Source of the DNA: Molossus alvarezi
Taxonomy: Eukaryota > Chordata > Mammalia > Chiroptera > Molossidae
DNA length: 64,000 nucleotides
Assembly (NCBI GenBank): GCA_037176705.1
Contig: JBAWUJ010000056.1
Coordinates: 434,001 to 498,000, forward strand
Reading direction: 5' to 3'
The position numbers and the translations under genes are program-made. The notes under the pieces are model-generated. The model saw only the letters and a list, made by a program, of their open reading frames with translations. It ran no database searches and had not been told where the DNA came from. Positions 38,140 through 47,847 of this stretch are shown one piece after another (the first letter of the stretch is position 1; each line of letters opens with the position of its first letter).

Positions 38140-38960
38140 AAGAATTCTTAAGTCTATTCATTAAATTTAACAAATTTTAAAGCAGTTTTAGATTTACATA
38201 AAAATTGAGCAGAAAGTACAGTTTCTGTACTCTCCCTTCTAATTTCTCCATTGTTAACACCACCTGCTAGTGGAAAGAAGTTACTGTTACAAGGAGAGCA
38301 GTGTAGTTACTGTTTGTTACACTTGATGAGCCAGTATCGATATATGATTATTATTATTTTTATTTATTTATTTTATCCTCACCTGAGGATATTTCGCATT
38401 TATTTTCAGATAGAGCAGGAGGGAGAGGGGAAGAGAGACATTGATGTGAGTGAGACACACCTACTGGATGCCCCCCGCAGGACCCCAACTGGGTCTGGGG
38501 AAAATCTGCAACTGAGGTATGTGCCTCCAGCAGGAACCGAGCCCAGGACCCTCTGGTCCACAGGCTGACACTCTAACTGCTGAGAAAAACCTGCCAGAGC
38601 AGTGATACATTATTATTAACCACAGTCCATAGCAGCCCCCGGGACTCGTTCCTGACAGGGTCCATTCTGTGGGTCTGGACAGACATGTCAGCATCGCAGT
38701 GTCAGGCAGAGGGGCTCACACCCCACAGGTTCACGCTCACCTGTGCATCCTCCCCCAGTCCCTGGCAAATGGGGGTCCTCCGCTATCTGGTGACTCTGTC
38801 TTCTCCAGGTGGGCGTGTAGCTGGAATCGCACAGCATCTAACCTCTCAGGTCGGCTTCTGTGCCTCAGTCACATGCGTTTTGGGTTCCTCCGTCTTTTCA
38901 TGGCTTGATAGCTCATTGCTTTCTGTACTGTACTGTTCTGTTGTCTCGGTGGACCCCGGT
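38140..38960 (-). mobile_element. Old L1 3'-end fragment, interrupted by a SINE
   Basis: Contains AAAGCAGTTTTAGATTTACA, TTGAGCAGAAAGTACAG and CTTTTCATGGCTTGATAGCTC, typical of the reverse strand of ancient mammalian L1 (L1M-type) 3' ends. The assignment rests on recognition, not alignment. Confidence 0.6.
38374..38600 (-). mobile_element. VES-type SINE (bat), degraded
   Basis: Read on the minus strand it has a tRNA-like head ending near 38600, a middle with the pattern of VES elements (GACATTGATGTGAGTGAGAC and CAACTGGGTCTGGGGAAAAT on the plus strand), a CT-rich body and a CTCACCTGAGGATAT end. It interrupts the old L1 fragment. ATTATTATT-rich flanks on both sides may be a degraded target duplication. 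Confidence 0.75.
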
Positions 38961-39010
38961 GTGTCTGTCAGGCCCTGCAGGGTGCCCTGATATATCTGTC
39001 ATCCACGGTG

Positions 39011-39142
39011 GGGCATCCCCCGGTGTGTCCATCACCCACCTCAGGGCGTCCCCAGGGGTGTCCATCACCCACCTCAGTGCATCCCTCTGTGTGACCGTTG
39101 CCCACCTCAGGGCATCCCCCGGGGTGTCCGTTGCCCAGCACA
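39011..39142 (+). repeat. 33-bp minisatellite, 4 copies plus a degenerate fifth
   Basis: Units start at 39011, 39044, 39077 and 39110 (GGGCATCCCCCGGTGTGTCC and so on), each exactly 33 bp. A weaker copy precedes at about 38978. Because 33 is a multiple of three, both strands show repetitive open frames. Confidence 0.9.
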
Positions 39143-40044
39143 GGGTGTTGGGGTGTCCTCCAGCCTTGCAGATCATGAGTCCAGTGGCTGTCTGCATCCA
39201 TGTGCAGGTTTTGGAGGGGACACAGTTTCTACCTCCTGTGGGGAAACACCTGGTTTCTTTAGTTCCTGCTGTCCCGATGCCTGGCGGGTCCCCAGTGACA
39301 AGGTGTGCAAGGCCATCAACATTGCACAAACTGGGCTCCCATCAGTGGGAATGTGTGGTATTAATTCACTACTGGATGTCACTGTCCCTTGGCCCTCAGC
39401 ACCTTTGAGCATGTGGAGCACAGTCTTCACCCCTGACCAGAGTCTGCTCTTGTCCCCAAACTTATTGTGAGTCACAGAGAAACCCTGGATTGCTGACTCT
39501 TCAACCCACACCCAGAGACTGTGCTGCTTCCCATCTCCTGGCCACCCCTGCTCTCCTTGTCCTCTGTCTCTCTGTCAGAGCAACCTTTAAACATGCAGAT
39601 CTAACCTGCAGATACCCCAAACACTTTTTGGAACCAAACCCCTTGGGTGGGTATTGTGGGGTGCTGGGGCTCTCCTGGGTGGAAGAGGGGCTGAAGGTAC
39701 TGTGTTTGCACTTTGGGGTCCCTGGGCCAGTGGGGAGGGGCTTTTCTGAGATGGTGTGTCTTTGAATCTGTCCCCAGCATAATTGCCCTCTGCTGACAGA
39801 AGAGTCCCTGGCTGGGCCAGTCTGAGGGGCACAGTAGGGAGCCCCTCCACACAGACCCCAGGGCTCACATTGCCTTTCCAGGGACTGGGCCAGCCAGAGG
39901 GGCACGATAAGAAGCTCCTCCCTGCATCACTTTCCCAGGGGCAGGGCCAGCCTGAGTGGCAGAGTAGGGAGCTCCTTCCTGCATCACCTTTTGCATGACA
40001 GTCTACGGGATCATGCTGTATCAATGTCAGGGCAGTGGAAGGCT
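39143..40044. other. Unidentified sequence with an irregular repeat
   Basis: No recognisable gene. Three irregular copies built on GGGCCAG and AGAGGGGCA-type words start near 39814, 39887 and 39944. Confidence 0.5.
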
Positions 40045-42045
40045 CTGGTTGTGCCTTCGTGCCTGCCTGTGTGTGCCTTGGGGGAGGTAAAGCAGGTACT
40101 GCATGGCAGGGGGCATGTGGGAACTCTCTGTACAACTTGCTCAGTCATACCCTGAGCCCCAACATGCTCTAGAAAGAGAGGGAGAAAGGGAGAGAATGAG
40201 GAAGAAAAGAGAAGAAAGAAAAGGAATACACACATAGAGGCTATTTAGAAAGAAGCACAAAGACCAACCTCCAGGTACTGAGGATGCCATTGCAATATTC
40301 TGAAGGGAAAAGGAGCAAAGGAAAGGCCAACTCCTCAAGGCTGGATCTGGTGCAAGGTCAGCCACTGCTCGTGTGTTCTGCCCGGGGCCACCAGACATAA
40401 GCTACAAAGCCATCTACACATGGCTGCTTCTTTTGCTGATCTTGGAGGTGCCCAGGCAATGTAAAACTGGGAACCAAAGCTGGCTGCTACTAGTGACAGG
40501 GCCATGGCCAGTGACTTATAAGAGGCATGGGGCTTGCTAAGGCCAGATGTTGTTTGTATAAGAGAATTTAGGACCATCTGAAGCAGGAGCCAAGACAGGC
40601 CAATCCTAAAAAAAAAAAGCCAATGGACATAGCTTGGGTGGGCCTGAATGTTTCATGGGGCAGGGCCTCAGGCAATAACCAGGGTGTCCAGACAGTGGGA
40701 GTCAGGTCACAGGAGTCCCAGATACAGTGCCCGCCCACCGGGCTGCCTGCCCCGTGAGGGAAGGGCTCACCCATGGAACAGCAGCCTCCACCAGCACGTG
40801 TGTCTGGGACAAAGCTGCCCCTCCAGCTCTCGCCCCAATGCCAAAGGACTCAGTTCTTCCCAGGGATGTCTCTGGTGCCTTTCAAGCTGCCTCCATCCCT
40901 CCCTTCCTCCCACTCCCACTCTGGGGCCCTAAGAAGCAGGGTCCCCTGAACTTTGTGCTGGGTAGGCCCTTCCAAAGGAACTGCCTGGGACCCTGGCAAC
41001 CTCGACCTCGATTCCCCGTGGTTTGCACAGCCACAAGGGATGGGGACGTCTCTTCCTGGTACTGGGATCCTGAGCTGGGTGGGGGCCTGGGGTGGGAAGG
41101 GAACCCCTTGCTCCTCAGGGAGGATGTTCCCAGTCGAGGTGTCCCTCCTGATGTCTCACTACACTCTTAGGTCTCCCACCAGATCGTCTCCCTCGTCACG
41201 GGCCCGGAAGCCTTCCGTGAGAAACAAACCGCGCGGGCCGGCTGGGCGGCTGGCAGCCGCTCTTCCCTCGCCGGCCCACTGAACATCCTCCAGGTCGAAA
41301 GGGAGGGGGAGATCTCCTCGGCCCTCTCAGGGTCTCTGCCCGGGCCGAGGCCGCAGACTGACGCGAAGCCGATGAAATGGACGAGAGCGCCGCGATATTG
41401 AAACGTTTTATTGACTGATTATGTACTTGTATGTCGCCAGAGGCCAAGGGGGGGGGGAGGGAGCGAGCCAGCGAGGGAGGTGTGGAGGCCTGTGTGTGTC
41501 TGTGAGGGAGGGAGGGAGGGAGTGTCTGTGCGTGTGTGCCTCTCTCCGGCCCGCTTCCGGGTCTGCCCGCAGAACCGCGGTCACGCGATCGAGGCACCGA
41601 ACGAGCGAGGACGACTTGCGGGTGACGCGTGACCGCGCCGGTTGCCTGGGCGACCGGAGAGACAGGTTGCCCGGCACCGGACTTGGCCGCTGCAACGGAC
41701 AGCGACCGGGTCCACCAGTGGCCCGGATCTCTAACGGGCCGTGACTGGGCGCTGCTGTGTCAGTGTGTGTGGGTGGGGGCGGGGCGGTGTGCGTGTCCGT
41801 GGGGGTGCGTGTGTGTGTGTCAGGGTGGGGGGGGCGAGGCCGGCTGTGGGTGGCCTGGTGTGCTGGGGGCTGGGCGGGCGCGGGCGGATCAGGCAATAAA
41901 TATTAACACGTTGATTTGATGGACTTATGTTTCAAAAGTACTTATTTGACCTAAGACACGACAGTCCCTACCTCTCTGAAAACAGTGGCAGTGTGCACCA
42001 GGACCGTTTCCACTCCTGTGGATGGTTGACGTACCGGCGGCGCCT
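40045..42045 (-). repeat. Inverted, diverged partial macrosatellite unit
   Basis: The reverse complement matches unit positions from about 690 to 2745 of copy 1. The right end (about 41900-42045) carries the hairpin and splice-donor-like region and the left end carries the region around 2740. Internal differences are much more frequent than between array copies and include loss of about 20 bp around GGCCAGGGCCGCCGTTGATG and a changed base in the CTCF-like core. Like copy 7, it has the 19-mer only once, has GGCCAAGTCC where the array has GGCGAAGTCC, and lacks the 8-bp CGATACCG repeat. Both ends give way abruptly to unrelated sequence. Confidence 0.93.
41176..41188 (+). promoter_or_regulatory. 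Altered CTCF-like motif in the inverted copy
   Basis: Reads CCACCAGATCGTC on the plus strand. The GG of the core (positions 10-11) is changed to CG. By the published matrix this should weaken binding strongly. Confidence 0.3.
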
Positions 42046-42519
42046 AAGGAAAAAGGTATACACAGCTGAGAAAAAGTTTCATTGACATTGAATACTGTTG
42101 AGCATAGAGACTCAGAGCCAGGCTGCCTGGATACAATTCTCAGCTCCAATATTTAACTGCTCCATGACTCTGGGACAGCGAAATCAACCTCAGATCTCTG
42201 CACCTCAGGTTTCTTAGATACAAAATTAGACAGTATATTGTTAATACATTTTAAAAACTTAGAAAATTAGTACGGCTGATATTATTCTTATGCCTAATTT
42301 ATAAAATAAAATATAAAATTATTCTGTATTTAGAAGCAAAAGTAGAAACACAGGTAAAATCTTAAATTAGATACATTTTTAAGTTAATTTTTAAGGTAAA
42401 ACTTACCAAAAAACCCATAGAAACTAGTACATATTCTCTCTCAATTTATATTTTACTTTCATTTTAAAAATTTGCTCTGATCCTTGTTAATTTATATAAT
42501 TTAAGAGGAGAACTGATTT
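42046..42519. other. AT-rich sequence, nothing recognised
   Basis: Starts abruptly after the inverted macrosatellite copy. No open frame of note and no recognised repeat. Confidence 0.5.
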
Positions 42520-43065
42520 TTTATCAGACCCCCAGTCCCTCCCTGGTAGATAAAATCCCCACTAATTTTCACAGTCAAATGTTCTGTGGGTGCCTCTTCC
42601 CAGTCTGGTGCCCTGCGCTGGGGAGCCCAGTGTGGAGCTGAGACCCCTCACTCCTCAGGGGCTATTTTTACAGCTAAATATCCCTGCAGGTTTTCTACTG
42701 CCACACATAGTTGTGGGGCCATCCCTTTCTATGTCTCTGTCCTTCCTACCACTCTGGATATGACTTTGTCTAAAATCCTTGGTTATAAGACTTCTGTTCA
42801 GCTAGTCTTCATTTGGTTATTCAGGTTGATTGTCCTATAATTTAGTTGTCATTCACCTTGTCCTGGGAGTAGGTCTGTGCAACTTCCAAGTAACCCCCGT
42901 AGTCTGTATTTCGTCTGTGGGGAGGTGTCTGTGCAGAGCTTATACCCTTTTTTAAAATGGGTTGTTTGTTTTCTTCTTATTGAGGGTTAATGTATTTTAT
43001 GTATTTGGATACCAGTTCTTTATGATATCTATGTCCTGAAAACACTTTCCCTGAGTCTGTGGTTT
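42520..43065 (-). mobile_element. Old L1 fragments (5' region and ORF2 piece)
   Basis: CCCTCACTCCTCAGGGGC, AAATATCCCTGCAGGTTTTC and CTTCTGTTCAGCTAGTCTTC are words of the reverse strand of mammalian L1 5' regions. AAATGGGTTGTTTGTTTTC near 42956 starts an ORF2-like reverse stretch. Confidence 0.5.
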
Positions 43066-44799
43066 ATGTTAAATTTAATTAGAAGCATGAAATCCACAAA
43101 AATGACCTCCTGTGCCCTCTCTCCTGCTTCCCCTGCCATTGGTGTCTCTTCTCTCATAATCCAGGAGGAGCCTGGTGAGTCCCCAGCTTGAGGACTGTGC
43201 TCCAGGTGAGGGCACCCCATCTCTGGGCAGAAAAGAGACATGTAATTGACTATGGCTTCACCTGGTAGCCTCAGACCAAGTGGACTCTACCTAACGTGAC
43301 TGAATGAGATGAGGGCTCTCTCCCTGTCCCCACTGAGTGGAGCTCCACACACAGAAGCTGGATGTGCTGGGTGTGTGGCCTGGGGGCTCGTGCAGGGCTG
43401 GGGCAGAGGTCACTGCTGGAGGACCTCTGTGCTTTGTGTGCTGTGCCCTGTCCCACAGCCACGAGCCTGATGCTCTGCCACGGAGAAGCCAAAAATGTAA
43501 AAATGTAAAAAAATAACAGGAGAAGGTCAACAAAGTGCGGTGAAACAAGTTTTCCTGATGGGCGACAGCAAGCAGTCTCAGCCAGCTGCTCTGGAGCCAG
43601 GCCTGAGGAAATGTGCAAAGGGAGCCCTTCCTCTGAGGTAGGAACCAGGGCAGGTCCCAGCGAAGGTCCTTCAGCCAGGGGTAGGGGCGCCTCAGCCAGG
43701 TCAGGAGAGGCTGTTCAGGCCGGTCCCGGCTCCAGAGCTGCAGCTGCAGCGGCTGCTGGAGGTGGCAGGGCCTCTGGAACTGGACACCCTTCCGGGTCTG
43801 TCCCTGCATCGGGCTCCCTGGGATGGACGACAGCTGGCTCTGCCTCCTGGGCTGGTGCTGGAGTTGTGAGAGGAGAAAAGATCACACATGTGCCTGCGTT
43901 TTCACATGCCCCCCAGAGACAGAACACAGCCACAGCCCAGGGCCTGCAACAGGATGTGCTCTCCCTGGGGAGTCCAGCAGATGGCTGGTCTGAGGCTGGT
44001 CTTTGCTCCTGGCCAGCCTCTGGGTGCTCTGTGTGTCTGGCACCAAACCCTCCCCATAAGCTCGCATGTACCTCCACCCCCCATCGCACACCCACCTCCC
44101 CCACCTACTCACCCCTGGGCTCTGCCTCCTTGGGCTTCAGGTCATCCGGCCGGGTACATTTAACATCAGCACCGTGCTCCAAGTCATAGTTAAAAAATCT
44201 CACCTTCTTGCCCATCCTGGGTTGCTTCGGGATTGTGGGGGTGCTCCTGGGCCACTTCAGGATTGGGGGCCTATAGAGGCGGGCAGCTTTGGGGAAGGAA
44301 TGCCACCCTGGCCAAGCCCTGGATCCCCAGACCCCCAGGTGGCCTCACTCACTTCAGGCCTGCTCTGGCCCTCCATGGTGTGGCTCACCTGCCCCACAAT
44401 GGTGAACATGGGGTAAAGTCTTCATCAGCCAACTGCTCATCTTCCTTGTTCTGGGTTGAAATCTGCAGTGACAGTGACCGGCAGCCGGTCAGGAGGCCTC
44501 AAGCCCTGCCCTGGCCCTAGTCTCTGCTGCCTCTGCCCACTGGACCTTCTGCTCCCGGATCAGGCCCAGCCCTGTGTCTGCACAGACCTCCACCCAGGGG
44601 AAATGAGAGTCACCTCCAGGGCTCGGGATAAACCTCAGGCAGAGGGTGCTCCCCACTCTTCCTGTCTACCAAGCCAGCCTTGACCTGGGGTGTGAACATG
44701 ACCTGCCCACCAGGCTTCTGACCTCTTCACCCTCAACTTGTTTCTGCTGAGGACAGTCCCTTAATATGTGAACCCCATTCTGCGTGCACACACACACAC

Positions 44800-44830
<31 letters not shown>

Positions 44831-45479
44831 CCACACACCAACCACACACCCCTTACACACAAAAGGGACTTAGGACTGGTCAGGTGGGATCAGAGTGGTG
44901 GCCGGGTCTGAACAAAACGTCCTGGGCCTCCCTGAGTTACCTCTCGGTCCCACCTGGAAAAGGGCCACAGGCGCCTGGGCGGAGTCCAGGTCCAGCGTCG
45001 GCCACAATGGAACCTACTCTCTTCACTGGCTCTTTTGAGGCCACGGCCTCGGGACACTGGTAGACAGCAAGAGAACATTGTGTCCTCTCCAATGTCTGTA
45101 CCCAAGTGAGCTGGGTAGGGGCAGTTAGAGAAGGTCGCTGCCTGGTGACCAGGGTTCCAAGTTCTGTTGGGCTACATCGTCAGGAAGTGAGGTCACTGCC
45201 TGGGTCATCTACCCCGAGCATCTCCTCAGACCTCACTTCCTGCCTGGGTCATGTACCCTGAGCTTCTCAGACCTCACTTATTGCTGTCTTGAACATCTCT
45301 TAAACAAAAGACGTCCTCAGCTCTCACCCTCACCCTCTTTCTTCAGGTGCAGAAAGCGATCTATATGGAACACCTGGAAAAAGCTAGTGTGACAGTCAAC
45401 CCGAACCAAGACCCAAATTTTTGCTCAGTTCAGTGTTTCTATTTCACCCCTTTGACGACCACCTCTTGACTGGATGTCT
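43066..45479. other. Mostly unidentified GC-rich flank
   Basis: Open frames on both strands (up to about 190 aa) are low-complexity and not recognised. A minus-strand stretch around 43590-43860 is Pro/Ala/Glu-rich and reminiscent of the linker of RalGDS-like exchange factors, but no catalytic domain is visible. A (CA)n tract lies at about 44788-44850. A 44-bp direct duplication lies at 45196-45279 (CTGCCTGGGTCAT...). Confidence 0.3.
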
Positions 45480-45860
45480 CTTTCCATTTATGAGTAATCT
45501 TTCTCCAACATGTCACTGCCCAATCCCTGAAAATGTGCCATATGTACTTTGAAACATCTTTATGGACCTATTATTTACATAGCATGACGTTCATTCATTC
45601 CAAGTACACTCTCAGTGGATTCAGTATATTCAGAGTTTTGTAACCATCTCCACCATCTCCTGTCTGAATATTGCCGTCATCTCTAAAATATCACCTGTAC
45701 CTATGAACAATCATTTCTCATGCATCCATCTCCTGAGGCTTTGGGCATCTTTAATATTATGTGGACTTGCATATCGGTGACATTCATATCAATGGAACCA
45801 TAAACTTTGGTCTATTGTACTTAACTTTTCTGTTGGAAAGTGTTATGTTGAAGTGTCCAT
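45480..45860 (-). mobile_element. Probable ancient L1 3'-end fragment
   Basis: TTTTGTAACCATCTCCACCA, CATTTCTCATGCATCCATC and ATATCAATGGAACCATA resemble the reverse strand of old L1 3' ends (CATCACCAC..., GGAATCATA...). Highly diverged. Confidence 0.4.
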
Positions 45861-46515
45861 CTGCCCTACCACAGGACCATTGCACACCAGCTCCCTGACA
45901 AGACTTTCTTACCGAGATGCCTCTGTGGCTCCTTCGCACTCTACTCAAACAAGCTAGGTTATCCCTACATTCTCTTTTATTGGCTACTTCTTCCTCTTTT
46001 CTCTTAACACTTTTTTTTACTAAGACAACAAAGCTATGTCTGACTTGTCTGCACTTTACTCTTGATCCATTATCTGCCTCTTAACAATTAGGTCCTTGAT
46101 TTCTCTTGTGTTTTGTCCTCAGTGACCAGACAATGACTAGGCACAATAGTTGATCAGTCAAAGTTTATTGATAGGACAGATAATTTTGGGGCCTTCAAGG
46201 TTTCCCCTTACTTAATTCTGGCCTAGACAAGGCTCAAGTGAGGCCAGGAGACACTACAAAGTAGCACCAGTCAAGGTAATGTCTGTTTCAACTGTGGTGG
46301 CCCCTGATTTGTCCATAAAACTTGAGGCTCAGTGTCTGAGCCCAGCCAGAGTGACTGTAGCACACTGGGAAGTTGTTTTCTCCAAGCACTTGTTAGAGCT
46401 AGCCATGGAAAATATGACTGCAAAGTGTGTGTGGGTCCAATGTGCCCCTGTGATAAATAGTTGTTAGTGCTGGTGGTGCATACGTCAGTAAGTAATTTAT
46501 TTTTTAATTAATTTA
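45861..46515. other. Unidentified sequence, possible processed-transcript tail
   Basis: 46164-46169 is an AATAAA on the minus strand beside a sequence without obvious repeats. It could be the end of an old retrocopy, but no coding homology is recognised. Confidence 0.2.
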
Positions 46516-47357
46516 TATATTTTGTTACAGATGTTTCTCATTTTTTCCTCACTGACTCCCACCTCCCCATTCTTTCCTGCCCCATCCACAGCTGTGCTGT
46601 TCATGTCCATTGTTCATGCATACATACACATAAGTTCTGTGGTTTATCTCTCCCCCCACCCCCTCTTCTGGGGATTGTCAGTCTGTACTCCACTTCCACA
46701 TCTCTGGGACTACCCCATTCCTCACACTGTTATATTCATTATATTCCACAAATAAGGGAGATCATATGGTATTTGTCTTTCTCTGTTTGACTTGTTTCGC
46801 TTAGGATGATACTTTCCAGGTCCCTCCGTGTCGTCTCAAAGGATAAGTGATCTTTCTTAAAGCTGCATAGTACTCCATTGTATATATGTACCACAGCTTT
46901 TTTTATCCATTTGCCTACTGGTAGACGTTTGGGGCTATTTCCAGATCTTAAGTATTGTAAATGGTGCTGCTATGAACATGGGGGTACATATATTCTTTCT
47001 GATTGGTTTTTCAGGCTTCTTAGGGTATATTCCTAGAATTGGGATCACTAGGTCAAATGACAGTTCAATTTTTAACTTTTTGAGGTGACACCATAGTGTC
47101 TCCCACAGTGGCTGAATCAGTCTGCATTCCCACCAGCAGTGTACTAGAGTCCCCTTTTCACCATATCCTCGCCAACACTTGTTGTTTGATGATTTGTTGA
47201 TGGGAGCCATGCTGACAGGAGTGAGGTGATACCTCATTGTTGTTTTACTTTGCATCACTCTGATGATTAGTGATGTTGAGCATTTCTTCATATGTTTCTT
47301 AGCCATTCATATGTCCTGTTTAGAGAGGTGTCTATTTAGTTACTTAGCCCATTTTTT
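46516..47357 (-). mobile_element. L1 3' end and ORF2 C-terminal part (minus strand)
   Basis: Begins at the L1 3'-UTR-like pyrimidine-rich end and runs into ORF2. A minus-strand frame at 46935-47306 contains [13 protein letters not shown] and IPILGIYP, typical of the end of L1 ORF2. This is the left arm of a larger L1 that resumes at 47848. Confidence 0.9.
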
Positions 47358-47847
47358 CCCCAAATCTTTATTGCTGGATGTAAAATGTATTACAGATGTT
47401 CCACATTTTTCCCCCATTGACCCCCTCCTCCCCACTCCCACCCCCCTCCCACCTTTTCCCACACTATTGTCTGTGTACATTGGTTATGCATATAAGTTCT
47501 TTGGTTTATTTCTTCCCACCCCCCCAACCCCTTTCCCTTTGAGGTTTGTCAGTCTAGCAATGAATTTGTGCTTCTTAATCCCTTCACCTTTTTCACCCAT
47601 TCCCCCAACCCCCCTCCTAACTGGCAACCAACAAAATGTTCTCTGTATCTATGAGAATGTTTTTGTTCTACCTGTTCATTTTGTTTGTACATTCCATTGT
47701 TGATAGATATGTATTTGTTGCCATTAGAATCGATGGACATATAAAAACTTTCCCAGGCAAGAAAAAGTTAAAGGAGTTCATCACTACCAAACCGTTATTA
47801 TATGAAACAATGAAGGGTCTTTTTGAAGAAAAAGATAAAATGCATGA
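47358..47847 (-). mobile_element. 490-bp L1-like insertion with 16-bp target duplication
   Basis: Flanked by ACTTAGCCCATTTTTT at 47342-47357 and 47848-47863. The left 370 bp resembles a second L1 3' UTR in minus orientation (TATTACAGATGTTCCACATT, GCATATAAGTTCTTTGGTTT). The last 120 bp reads openly on the plus strand (KKKLKEFITTKPLLYE) and may be an inverted 5' segment. Confidence 0.75.
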
